Assembly: GCA_963712715.1 (NCBI GenBank)
Contig: CAVQJI010000037.1
Location: 124,001 to 188,000, forward strand
Direction: 5' to 3'
Source: JAFEDN01 sp963712715
Lineage (GTDB): Bacteria > Pseudomonadota > Gammaproteobacteria > Coxiellales > Coxiellaceae
DNA: 64,000 nt
Part shown: positions 54,820 through 64,000 of the stretch, in pieces
Layout of the letters: every line of letters begins with the position of its first letter
How positions within the stretch are numbered: the first letter of the stretch is position 1
Program-made: the position numbers and the translations under genes
The notes under the pieces: generated by a model
Told to the model about the DNA's origin: nothing
Database searches by the model: none
What the model saw: the letters and a program-made list of their open reading frames with translations, nothing else

Positions 54820-55987
54820 ATGAAAGGCGGCGGTGGTGGTGGTCAACAACCCGGTGATCAAATTTCCAGTTTTTTCTGGATAATTTGTCTTCTCGCGGGC
54901 GCTATTTTACTCACCTGGTGGTTAAAGCGGGACTGGATTGTCGTACCCGTGTTTCAGCTGCGCATTTACGAATCTTATTTACTCGAATTTATTGCGAAAG
55001 GCTGGATTGAGTTTACCCATCTGGTTCCGTGGCTACCCCTGCCGCAACCCAACGTCAAAGAAATATCTAATATTCGCAATTACATGGTCAGCGAACCGGT
55101 TTCCAGCGTGCGTTTCCCCGTATTTGCCTACATCAATGAACAGCTTGGCGACTGGACGCGTTTTCCGGCGATGGCCATCCTGGCGTTCCTGTCGATATTT
55201 GTGTATTTCCGTCACAACAGCCACCGCTTTCAAAAAGAATATTCGATGGACCAGTTAAGGAAGCAGGAAAGCCAGAACTGGCCGCAAATTACGCCCGTTT
55301 TATCGTTAGATTTATTGAAAGAAGATTTAGACATAGGCCCCTGGGCGATGGCGCAGGTGCCGCTGGATTTTTGTAAGCAACACGATATGTTGCTGGTGGG
55401 CGAAGGTGAAGATAACAAAATGGTCTGGAAATTGAAGGCCGAACCTGCCTACCGGGTATTTTCCTTGCAGCTCGGCGCGCCCTGGCGCGGCACTGCAGGC
55501 ATTGCCCATCCATACCAAAGCGCTGATGGTGATTTTTTTAGCCCGGGCTTTGCGTCAGCGTGATATCGCGAGCCGGTTTTTAAAACAGATCGCGGCTTCT
55601 GCCGGACACGGAAAATTAGATTTTACCGGCGTCGACGAGCAGTTGCAGTTGTATCACGACGGCAAGCCTTTAAAATGGCTGGAAAGCCGTCATGCTTACG
55701 TGAGCACGCTCATGGCGTCCTTACTGGAAATGGCGCGTATCGACGGCGTGCTGGCTTCCGCAGAATTTTTATGGTTAAAACCCGTGGACCGGCGCATGTG
55801 GTACATGCTCAACAGCGTCGGCCGCCAAACCGCGGTTGTCGAAGTGGCGGGATTATTCGCCCACTGGCATGCTGAAAAGAAATTAAAAAGATCACTGAAA
55901 AACCCCATGGTTAAAGAGGCGGTGAATGCCCTGGACGAAGAAGTGCAGAAAATCCTCTATATTCCGGAGACTGAAAAATGGCACTAA
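54820..55987 (+). CDS. dotM: Dot/Icm coupling-complex protein DotM (IcmP), one frameshift
   Basis: Inner-membrane partner of DotL. Gly-rich N-terminus (MKGGGGGGQQPGDQ), membrane segments at FFWIICLLAGAILLTWWL and MAILAFLSIFVYF, then the cytosolic domain. The frame breaks after LGAPWRGTAG; without the A at about 55501 it continues LPIHTKALMVIFLARALRQR to a stop at 55987, giving about 388 residues. Both parts align with the family, so the shift is recent or an error. Confidence 0.9.
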
Positions 55988-58352
55988 GAAAACGCACTCA
56001 ACGCGGTTTAGACTCGCATCAGGAACAGGATTATAAAAGTATTATTCGCGACACGCGAACCGTCAGTCGTCGTGTCATCGATTTTTGGCGAACCCCGAAA
56101 GGCGCTGCGATCACTTTGATGATGTCCGCCGTAGTGATTTACTATCTGAGTTATTTAAGCGAACCCATTTTATTTGCCGGCGTGGCGATTTTCCTGTATT
56201 CGTTCCTGCAAAAAACCAAACTACCGTTTCGTATGCCTCAATTTTCCGGCCAAAGATCATAATGATCTCCATCCCAAACACGGTAAGCCGAATCCGGCGC
56301 GGGGGATTTATTTCCTCGGCAATGAGCTTTCCACCCAGGACGAATTATGGTTTAACAACGACGACATGCGTACCCACGTGCTGATTTTCGGTTCAACCGG
56401 TAGCGGTAAAACCCAAGCGCTCATTTCCATGGCGTACAACGCTTTGTTACAGGCCAGCGGCTTTATTTACGTCGACGGTAAAGGCGATAACTCTCTGTAC
56501 GCGCAAAATATTTTCGATGGTGCGTTCCATGGGCCGCGAAGACGACATGTTGTTAATTAACTTCATGACCGGCGCCCGCGACGTGGTGGGACCGCAGGAA
56601 AAGCGTTTATCCAATACCCTGAATCCGTTTGCCACAGGTTCTTCGAGCATGTTGTCACAGCTGGTCATCAGCATGATGGAATCCAGTTCCGCCAGTTCCG
56701 ACGGCGACATGTGGAAAGGCCGCGCCATGGGTTTCGTGGAAGCCATCATGAAAGTACTGGTGGTGATGCGCGACGCCGGCCATATTTTATTAGACGCCAA
56801 TACCATCCGTAATTATTTCCTGTTACCGCGATTAGAAGCGATTGTGATCGATAAATTATTTATTCGTGACGGTCTCGAAGCGATCAGCCTGGCGAATCTT
56901 CCGCCGTCGATTTTAGAGCCTATTAATAACTATGTATTTAACTTACCAGGCTACAATAAAGATAAAAAAGGCCAACAGGTTTCACAGGTACTTGAGCAAC
57001 ACGGCTTTATTACCATGCAATTAACCCGTATTTTCTCATCTCTGGCGGACACTTACGGCCACATTCTGCGTACTAATCTGGCGGAAGTGGATTTAAAAGA
57101 CGTGGTGTTAAATCGCCGGATTTTATGCGTATTATTACCGGCGCTGGAAAAATCTCCTGAAGAATTATCAAACCTGGGTAAAGTGATCATCGCGACCCTG
57201 CGGGTGATGATGGCCAGCGGTTTAGGCGACGCCGTAGAAGGTACTTACGCAGATTTAATCACCAGTAAACCGACGACGTCAGAAACGCCATTTCTCTGTA
57301 TTTTGGACGAATACGGTTATTACGCGGTAAAAGGTTTCGCTGTGGTTCCCGCGCAGGCGCGTTCATTGGGTTTTTCCGTAGTATTCGCGGGTCAGGATTT
57401 ACCGGCTTTCCAGAAGGCTTCGAAAGAAGAAGCGGCGTCCATCGGCGCGAACTGTAACATTAAAGTCTGTATGAAACTGGAAGATCCGACGGAAACCTGG
57501 GATTTCTTCATGAAATCCGCCGGCGAATCTTATGTCACTCACGTCGATAGTTTTCAGGTGGATTCCGGCAATGTGATGGGCACTTACGCCGACGCCAAAG
57601 GCGCCAAACTGGAAAAACGTAACCGCGTTGATTTGCTGGATTTAAAGGAACAGCAACCCGGCGAAGCGCATTTTCTGTTTAAATCGAAGATTGTCCGCGG
57701 CCGTTTCTTTTATGCCGCGCCGCCACCTGTCAAACGCATGCGTTTGACGCATTTTCTGAAAGTGGGCGCGCCGGACGACAATGACGTGAAGAAATTACGC
57801 AAGAGTTTTGACCATTTTAATAAACTGGTCGGCGAAGGCACGATTATTTTTAAACCGGAAGTGCTTCCCGAGCAGGAGATTGATAACGTCACGCAATTGC
57901 TGCAGCGTCATCAGGAGCTGCCACCGATTGAGCGCTCGATGACTGCTTTGAAAAAGCTTCGGCAAGGTTTTGCCGCGGAAATGCCTAATTTTGCGAGTTT
58001 CGCCGAAGAGCCCGTGGAGGTTAGCGCCGAAGAACTCAATATATTTGTGCCGATGCGCGCCAACGAACATCTGCGTGCGCAACTACTGGATAAAAGCGAC
58101 GGCTTCAAACAGCCCCTGCTGCCTCGCGCCGGTACCCGGGACCAGATTGAATATTTACAGCGTTTATGCGGTAAAAACAGCCAGCAGTCCCTGAATATCG
58201 CTTCCGAACTGATGCGAGACATGGAGCAGGGCACCCATTATCCGCCCGCGCGCAAAGGCGGCCTCAGCAGCGTTCAGACCACCGGTGTCGTCCGCCAGTT
58301 AATCGACGCCATCACCGTCAAAAAACAGGAAGCCGCCGCTGCTAAAAAATAA
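55978..58352 (+). CDS. dotL: Dot/Icm coupling ATPase DotL (IcmO), two frameshifts
   Basis: Type IV coupling protein that receives effectors from IcmS-IcmW. N-terminal membrane pair (AITLMMSAVVIYYLSYL, ILFAGVAIFLYSFL), Walker A LIFGSTGSGKTQALISMAYN, Walker B region TPFLCILDEYGYYAVKGFAV and a long C-terminal tail where the chaperones bind. Frame changes near 56250 and 56507 (YA-KIFSMVRSMGREDD) each fit one extra base; corrected length is 790 residues against 783 in Legionella. The first codons overlap the end of dotM. Confidence 0.92.
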
Positions 58353-58436
58353 GTAGTGGTTTTATCTTATAGTCGAATATAACAAATTTTTAATTTCTGT
58401 TATAATGCAATATAACAATATTTAAAAGGATTGTAT

Positions 58437-58631
58437 TTAATAAAGCCTTTCAGCATCAGAAACCCGAATGTTAATGCGGCTGCTTCTTTTCATATAATTC
58501 CTGGCTGCCTGTTTCGCTATCCGTTTTTCTTCCTGAGGGTTTTCTACAGAAACAAATTCGCCCTTTTCAAAATCTTCCAGAACTTCTTCTTCGTGTTTTT
58601 CTATATCGAAATGTTCTTTATTCACATCCAT
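58437..58631 (-). CDS. CopG-type antitoxin, C-terminally truncated
   Basis: 64 residues. EEEVLEDFEKGEFVSVENPQ and AARNYMKRSSRINIRVSDAE are those of the CopG-antitoxin family (BrnA/MNT-like partners); the ribbon-helix-helix that should follow IRVSDAE is cut after three residues by a stop. No toxin gene is adjacent. Probably a remnant. Confidence 0.6.
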   Translation of the reverse strand: MDVNKEHFDIEKHEEEVLEDFEKGEFVSVENPQEEKRIAKQAARNYMKRSSRINIRVSDAERLY

Positions 58632-58735
58632 GATTTAATTATGACAAATTAATGCGTATTGTCAATCCATTAAGATCCTGGAACACATTCCATATAATAT
58701 GCTAAAATATCTGTAGTCCATTCCCGAGGAAGTTT

Positions 58736-59968
58736 ATGCTTGAAGTCTTACGTGAACTCAGTCAGCGCTTTTTGCAGATTAAGCAGGTTACCTACCATCG
58801 ATATTTTTATCGATTCATGTCGTCGTTGCCTAGAATGGCTATCCTGTTGGGACAGCGGGGTGTTGGTAAAACCACCCTCCTGGTTCAGTATTTGTTAGCA
58901 TATGCAGAAGGGGATCGCTTCAGTCCCAAAATTTTATACGTACAGGCGGATCATTTTTTAATGGGGAATTTATCGCTATACGAAATCGCCGAGCAGTTTC
59001 ATCTGACAGGTGGAAAAGTAATAGCGATTGATGAAATTCACAAATATCCTCAGTGGTCACGAGAGTTAAAAAGTATTTTCGACACCTTTCCAGATTTACA
59101 AATCCTTGCATCAGGTAGTTCAGCGCTGTCGATCTACCATGGCAGTCACGATCTATCCCGGCGCGCTGTCACTTACTCAATTGTCGGGCTTTCTTTCCGC
59201 GAATATTTGGAACTGACATTAGACACTCAATTTGAAGTTTTAGATTTAGAAACCATTCTCAAAAATCATTTGTCTATTGCTGATCAAATCAACCAGAAAA
59301 TTAGCAAACTGGATCAGAAAATTTTGCCGATTTTCGCCAATTATCTTCGTCGTGGATATTATCCTTATAGTTTCGAGTTCAAAGATGAAGCTGTTTTTTA
59401 TCTCACACTGGAACAAAATTTACACGCGACTATCGAGGTGGATTTAGCGGCTATTTATCCACAGCTGACTGGCAGTAGCATCAACAAAATTAAAAAATTA
59501 CTGGTTTTTATAGCTCAGTCCGTACCATTCACCCCTAACTGGAATAAGCTACAATCGCTTTTGGAAATTGGCGATCAGCGTACTTTAAAAAACTATTTTA
59601 AATACCTGGAACAGGCTGGTCTTATCAAAACAATAGAAAAAAGTTCGGATCAATTACGACAAATAGAACACCCGGAAAAAGTATATTTGGATAATCCCAA
59701 TCAGATGTTTGCGATTGCTGCCGCCAATGCTAATACGGGCACTATCCGTGAAACTTTCTTTTTAGACATGCTAGAGCCTGGGCATACTATACGTTTGCCG
59801 CACCAGGGTGATTTTTTAGTGAATAATCAGTATTTATTTGAAGTCGGCGGACGCAACAAAAAAAATTCACAAATCAAATCATCCCCTAATGCCTTCATCG
59901 CCGCAGACGATATCGAAATTGGCGGTTCGGGAAAAATACCGCTATGGCTGTTTGGATTTATCTACTGA
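58736..59968 (+). CDS. AAA ATPase with DUF4143 domain
   Basis: 410 residues. Walker A ILLGQRGVGKTTLLVQYLLA, Walker B GKVIAIDEIHKYPQWSRELK, sensor LASGSSALSIY, then a winged-helix and a C-terminal nuclease-fold domain (DUF4143; FLVNNQYLFEVGGRNKKNSQ). Common stand-alone ATPase of unknown role, often in accessory regions. Single gene, complete. A palindromic repeat follows the stop. Confidence 0.88.
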   Translation: MLEVLRELSQRFLQIKQVTYHRYFYRFMSSLPRMAILLGQRGVGKTTLLVQYLLAYAEGDRFSPKILYVQADHFLMGNLSLYEIAEQFHLTGGKVIAIDEIHKYPQWSRELKSIFDTFPDLQILASGSSALSIYHGSHDLSRRAVTYSIVGLSFREYLELTLDTQFEVLDLETILKNHLSIADQINQKISKLDQKILPIFANYLRRGYYPYSFEFKDEAVFYLTLEQNLHATIEVDLAAIYPQLTGSSINKIKKLLVFIAQSVPFTPNWNKLQSLLEIGDQRTLKNYFKYLEQAGLIKTIEKSSDQLRQIEHPEKVYLDNPNQMFAIAAANANTGTIRETFFLDMLEPGHTIRLPHQGDFLVNNQYLFEVGGRNKKNSQIKSSPNAFIAADDIEIGGSGKIPLWLFGFIY

Positions 59969-59997
59969 AATCCATCGCGATTGAATTTTCGATATCG

Positions 59998-60080
59998 TCA
60001 TTGCGAGCGCCAGCGAAGCAATCCAGTACAGAGCGTTGTCTGAAGTACGTGCTGGATTGCTTCGCTGGCGCTCGCAATGA
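59998..60080. repeat. Palindromic repeat core, copy F
   Basis: TCATTGCGAGCGCCAGCGAA to TTCGCTGGCGCTCGCAATGA around a diverged loop. A 9-bp direct repeat AAATCCATC lies at 59968-59976 and 60118-60126 on either side, a possible but weaker target duplication. Placed between convergent genes. Confidence 0.8.
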
Positions 60081-60185
60081 CGAGTTGAACCTAAACCCAA
60101 TCGTTTTGAGTATATTAAAATCCATCTTGACATTCCTGCCGGATCGAAAATACTGTTTATTTATAGACAAACCATCCGAGACCCA

Positions 60186-63100
60186 CTAACTTTCAGGATA
60201 AAAGGATAACGGCTTGGAGTTAGATATTTCGGATTTTTTAAGATCTTTAATCAGTTTAAAAAAACTGGCTGTGGTACAAAGATTGAGAGCGCATTTTTGC
60301 TGATGCAGAAAGCTGGCAACGATTTCATCGGTCTTTTCCTGAGTATTTGAAGATAAAAGCTGCTGCGCCATCTCTAAAAGTTCTTCTGGAGTGTCTTCAG
60401 GCACCGGAATAACATGAAAACGATTCATTAAATCCGAAGATAATTCAAATCTGCCGCCATCGGTTGCTGGATTTTGTGCGGCGATCAAACAAAATCCTGG
60501 GTTTTTCGGCGCACGGCCATCAGGAGTGACGCCTGTCAACAGATCGTTCAATAACGGAAAACTGACCTGCGAATTCGATTCATTCAATACAACGGTGCAG
60601 CCAAGTTCAAAAGCTTTCAATAACCAGGCAGGATTTAAAACCAGTTGCTCGGTCAATGTCACCTCTATAAAGGTATTCCGTAAATCATCCGCTTTGGAAT
60701 CCAATAAGCTCTGAGGACTGTCAAATTGTTGATAACCCCGTTGCTGCAGTAAAAAGCAGGCTAAAGCGCTTTTACCTTTACCGGATGGCCCTTCCAGTAA
60801 TATGGCTGATTTCGCTTCCGGTGAGAATTGTCCTAATTCGAGCTGTTCGTTTAATCGGTATAAAATTTCAATTCGGCTGGATGATAACAGGAACGGTTCA
60901 TCTTTCCACAGAGCATTTTTGAATTTTGATACAAATTCTTTATAATCTGCGGCAAAGAAATTTTCGCCTTCGGAATAATCACAGATTTTGGCCAGCCTGT
61001 TTATAAATTCGCTGTGTTTATCTAATGGAATGAGTCCGAGAAATTCCTGCCAGGAAGCTTCAATTAGCGCCTGATTCACATTAACGGTTTTAAATTTTTC
61101 ACAATAAAAAAAACAGCGCTGCATAAGCTGTATTAAATTGCGATTGCTAACCCGTTCTCCTCCCAAATATTCGACGGCTAAATGATATATGTCCAGAATA
61201 CTTTGCTGATGTTTATCGGTTATCAACAATTTACAATCTTTTAAGATGTCAGCAATTCGAGAGCATCCTGGCGCAATGATTTTTTCCTTGAGTTCTGAAT
61301 CCGGCCATTGTTTTAGATACTCGACTGGAATTTTTTTCCATAATGCATGGTGCTTGCGTCCGGCAAACGAGAAAGGATTGCCGGTAAAACTAATCTCATG
61401 AGCATCGGTTAAGGGAATGCCCTGATAACTACGGCCTATCTCCTTTCCAAAAGTGGGTACGGCATCCGCTAATTGATCCAAATGTTCCTGGTGGAGAGAT
61501 AAAGTGGCTTCGTCAATGATTGCTGTGAGTTTACTATCATCTGTTGAACGGGATTCTGCCCATTTCTTTAGATTGGCGACACCGAAAAAATATTGTCCGC
61601 GCTCACTGGCAATTTGTTTCGCTAAATGTGTTTTTCCTGATCCTGCCGGTCCTAATAATAAGGCGGCGTGGTGATATTTTAAATCAGCAACCACTCGTTG
61701 CTGTATTTTATTCCGATGTGGGCCGCTTCCTGAAATATTATTTATATTTGGATTATTTTTAAGGTATTTGGAAAATTTTATATTTATTTTTTCAGGGGAA
61801 GTTTTAAGTCTTCTCAAAGTAAATTTAGAGCTATCATACTGAAAAAATTTTCTTAATTCGACTGCGCTAAGACAATTTAACCGTCTCCATAAATAGGGTA
61901 AATCATTCGGATATTTCTGCATTTTTTCATAGCGTATACCGCCCTCTGCTTTGGTGGAAAACAGAAGTTTGCAAACCACATTGATCAGGGCATACGTCTC
62001 ACTGGATTTTTCGTATCGATTTAAGAATACCGATTTAACGGGGTTGTCCCGCTTTTCATCTCCATTTTCTAAAATTATTAACATTTCCTTCAATTGATCA
62101 AAAGTAAAATCCCCGTTAGGCGGCGTGTCCAGACCATTGTGGGGAAGAGATTGAATGAAATTAGCCAGGCGCTTGAGTTTAGTGAAATTTTTATAGAGAG
62201 TACTCTGTTTATCATCAGGATCTAATAGGATATTTTCGTACTGTTCCCACAATTGCTGAATCGATAAGGATTTCCGGCGGCCAGTCTGATCGGCAACCAG
62301 GGTAGGATAATTTAATTTTGGCGTCACAATAATTAAACGGCCGGACAGAGATTGAGGCTCTGCCGCGTTGGGTAATTTTATTTGAGCGTTCTTATTAAAT
62401 AAATTTTGTATGGCTGCATAAGCATAAAGAGATAATTCACCTTTTAAAATAACCGTTTTTCCTTTCATTAACGCCAGGGTAATCTCTGAAAGTTGGCAAT
62501 GAAATTGGCAGTCCATACTTTTATCATCAATCTCGCAGGTGGCGCTGGCGAATAGTTCAGCACCCATACCTTTATCAATAAGATGATAAAGAGGTTTTGG
62601 TTGAATAGTCCTCTGAAAGTGTTTCGCAATAAAATCAGGGTCTTCTGTTTCAAAGATAGTGGCGCCATTACCAAATAGCGCAAGCGGCTGGGTTGAAATT
62701 TTCTTTTCAGGAACCTGCGTTAGATCGAGATAATCTATTTTGGATAGCTTTGCCCTTTCAATATGATGATGTAATTCGCATTCCTGGTCTTTATTTAAAG
62801 CTTCAGTGGCAATAATCAATTTTTGGCGATTATTGTTTTGATTTAACCATCCGCCGGTGGTTTGGTAGCAATTGCTTTTATCAATGTAATAATCCTCTGT
62901 CAATTGAGAAAAATTAGCTTTGGAAAGATAAAAAATATCCAAATCCTGCCTCAAACTCAGAGCAAAAAGTGAGGCCACCAAAGGATTTAAAAAACTAATT
63001 TTAGGAGATGCGGTGATCTCATTAATAATGCTTCGACGCCATTCCCATTGAAAATGATTGGGCAGGGTGGTTAATTCGCCGTTAACCATACTCTTTTTTT

Positions 63101-64000
63101 GTATCTGCCACACAGTGGCTTCATACTGGAAATTAGAATCTTCCTGGGGTGGGTTTTGAAAAATTATATGTTTTTTTTCCTTCGATAAATCCGCTGTTAG
63201 AATACCAGGCTGAAAAACCGGGCCCTTATTCGTAAAAAAAACCTTGCCTTTGGTTTCAGCGTCCCAACGACTGACATTATTGAATAAATCGATTTCAATT
63301 AAACCGTTTTCTGTGCTTTCATCATTGCTAAAAGGAATCTCGAATCGGGGTCTTTCGATACCGGAGGGCCAAATTAAATGCGGCGCTCTACGGGTTAAAG
63401 CCTGGCAAGCCTTTATTGTTTCATCACTGATTAAACAGATAACGGTTAATTTTTCATGCACGTGCTGTTCGCCAAATTTAGCAGGCTCATCCAACAAACT
63501 GGCGCATTTAAGCATTTCATTTTGACTGAATTCTTGCAAATTAATCATTAAAATGCCGCCGTTTTGCAGCACCTGGGTTAACAATCCTGGCGTCTCGGTT
63601 ATTTTTCCATTGGCGACATTAAATGTTTTGAGACCCTGAATCAATTGCTCGTAAGACTCTACATAATAAACGGAGCGCCGACCCGCATCATGATATACCG
63701 ATTGATAAATACCTCTGGATTCTTTAATAGAATTAACCTTTATAAATAATTTCGGTAGAGCGATTATTTTTGTTATCAAATAATTCAGGGTCTTTGATTC
63801 AGGAAAGGCAATGAAGGGTGACAATAATGAGTCATATTTTGCCCGGATACTACTGATTTTCGCCTTCTGGCGCGTTGTCTGCAAGAGTAATGGATTCCGA
63901 TGGGTAAGCTGGATATCATCGATCCGGGCGCCATCAAAATCATAAACGCAGACGTTCCCCCGTTCATCAATTATTTCAGCCGCCGCATGCAAAGAATTGC
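60186..64000 (-). CDS. Giant multi-AAA+ protein, midasin/dynein-like, N-terminus beyond window
   Basis: At least 1270 residues; the frame stays open to the window end, so the true start is outside. Two P-loops: LLGPAGSGKTHLAKQIASER (about residue 780 from base 63992) with Walker B LTAIIDEATLSLHQEHLDQL, and ILLEGPSGKGKSALACFLLQ (about 1065) with VLNESNSQVSFPLLNDLLTG and NPATDGGRFELSSDLMNRFH, a GGR-x-LS-x-x-x-x-RF signature of AAA_5/MoxR/midasin modules. The first 700 residues have no recognised domain. Cytosolic in appearance. Could be an effector with a eukaryotic-style AAA ring or a bacterial defence/remodelling ATPase; the sequence does not decide. Confidence 0.7.
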   Translation of the reverse strand, partial: NSLHAAAEIIDERGNVCVYDFDGARIDDIQLTHRNPLLLQTTRQKAKISSIRAKYDSLLSPFIAFPESKTLNYLITKIIALPKLFIKVNSIKESRGIYQSVYHDAGRRSVYYVESYEQLIQGLKTFNVANGKITETPGLLTQVLQNGGILMINLQEFSQNEMLKCASLLDEPAKFGEQHVHEKLTVICLISDETIKACQALTRRAPHLIWPSGIERPRFEIPFSNDESTENGLIEIDLFNNVSRWDAETKGKVFFTNKGPVFQPGILTADLSKEKKHIIFQNPPQEDSNFQYEATVWQIQKKSMVNGELTTLPNHFQWEWRRSIINEITASPKISFLNPLVASLFALSLRQDLDIFYLSKANFSQLTEDYYIDKSNCYQTTGGWLNQNNNRQKLIIATEALNKDQECELHHHIERAKLSKIDYLDLTQVPEKKISTQPLALFGNGATIFETEDPDFIAKHFQRTIQPKPLYHLIDKGMGAELFASATCEIDDKSMDCQFHCQLSEITLALMKGKTVILKGELSLYAYAAIQNLFNKNAQIKLPNAAEPQSLSGRLIIVTPKLNYPTLVADQTGRRKSLSIQQLWEQYENILLDPDDKQSTLYKNFTKLKRLANFIQSLPHNGLDTPPNGDFTFDQLKEMLIILENGDEKRDNPVKSVFLNRYEKSSETYALINVVCKLLFSTKAEGGIRYEKMQKYPNDLPYLWRRLNCLSAVELRKFFQYDSSKFTLRRLKTSPEKINIKFSKYLKNNPNINNISGSGPHRNKIQQRVVADLKYHHAALLLGPAGSGKTHLAKQIASERGQYFFGVANLKKWAESRSTDDSKLTAIIDEATLSLHQEHLDQLADAVPTFGKEIGRSYQGIPLTDAHEISFTGNPFSFAGRKHHALWKKIPVEYLKQWPDSELKEKIIAPGCSRIADILKDCKLLITDKHQQSILDIYHLAVEYLGGERVSNRNLIQLMQRCFFYCEKFKTVNVNQALIEASWQEFLGLIPLDKHSEFINRLAKICDYSEGENFFAADYKEFVSKFKNALWKDEPFLLSSSRIEILYRLNEQLELGQFSPEAKSAILLEGPSGKGKSALACFLLQQRGYQQFDSPQSLLDSKADDLRNTFIEVTLTEQLVLNPAWLLKAFELGCTVVLNESNSQVSFPLLNDLLTGVTPDGRAPKNPGFCLIAAQNPATDGGRFELSSDLMNRFHVIPVPEDTPEELLEMAQQLLSSNTQEKTDEIVASFLHQQKCALNLCTTASFFKLIKDLKKSEISNSKPLSFYPES

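Noticed and set aside
55502..55987. 161-residue gene after dotM
   Set aside because: It is the second half of dotM after a one-base shift; no ribosome site and perfect continuation of the family.
20501..60080. Repeats as a CRISPR array
   Set aside because: Copies are far apart, palindromic and not separated by unique spacers of regular length; no cas gene was seen.
1..64000. tRNA or rRNA genes
   Set aside because: No convincing cloverleaf or T-loop consensus was recognised by reading; a dedicated tRNA scan would be decisive.

Overview
The window reads as the chromosome of a Gram-negative gammaproteobacterium of the order Legionellales, most like Coxiella/Rickettsiella-type relatives. The main reason is a large block of Dot/Icm type IVB secretion genes (icmX, icmW, icmV, dotA, dotB, dotC, dotD, icmT, icmS, an icmR-position gene, icmQ, dotM/icmP, dotL/icmO). 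The heptose/LPS genes, the surE-nlpD-rpoS order and the hslVU-ubiE-ubiJ order also fit gammaproteobacteria. An ankyrin-repeat protein and a giant AAA+ protein fit a host-associated life.

Layout. 1-4.0 kb: a minus-strand run hslV-hslU-ubiE-ubiJ-rpe. 4.0-5.9 kb: a hairpin element and a dead IS4-type transposase. 5.9-12.9 kb: an unknown membrane protein, a truncated FtsN-like gene, a DUF945 protein, argS, a VanX-type dipeptidase and an ABC-F ATPase, all minus. 13.1-20.9 kb: an M24 aminopeptidase, then two tandem GT39-like membrane glycosyltransferases, surE, nlpD, rpoS and a zinc-ribbon protein. 20.9-27.7 kb: LPS assembly (O-antigen ligase, three glycosyltransferases including WaaF, then hldE and hldD). 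27.5-32.6 kb: an accessory region with a duplicated hldD-tail/DUF29 block around a decayed TPR-like gene, then HigBA, a VapB-like relic and a DJ-1/PfpI protein. 32.7-35.8 kb: an ankyrin protein and VapBC. 36.1-48.8 kb: Dot/Icm block I. 48.8-53.7 kb: a defence-type island (TumE/TumA-like pair, Vsr, C5 methyltransferase, RloA/RloB-like pair). 53.8-58.4 kb: Dot/Icm block II. 58.4-64 kb: a CopG antitoxin remnant, a DUF4143 ATPase and a midasin-like AAA+ giant that runs off the window.

How it works together. Four Dot/Icm promoters (icmW, icmV, dotD, icmR-like) share one architecture: two direct half-sites of the PmrA type, the second always CTTAAGGTT, followed after exactly 7 bases by a TAnnnT -10 hexamer. 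DotC/DotD (outer-membrane lipoproteins), DotA (inner membrane), DotB (ATPase), DotL/DotM (coupling complex) and the chaperones IcmS/IcmW plus IcmQ/IcmR would make the core of one secretion machine. The remaining icm genes lie outside the window.

Two kinds of disturbance run through the window. First, small repeats: six copies of an 82-83 bp palindromic core, carried in different outer arms. Two of these copies are 163-164 bp elements with perfect 11-bp direct repeats at their borders. There is also a second, Rickettsia-palindromic-element-like repeat, which is translated in frame inside ubiE. Second, single-base frameshifts break many normally conserved genes (hslV, hslU, argS, ABC-F, hldE, hldD, dotA, dotM, dotL). 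Because indispensable genes such as argS are hit, and at least one lesion is in a homopolymer, read or assembly error is the first explanation. Real gene decay cannot be excluded for dotA, and the IS4, TPR and ftsN remnants do look genuinely degraded.

No tRNA, rRNA, CRISPR array or replication origin was recognised.
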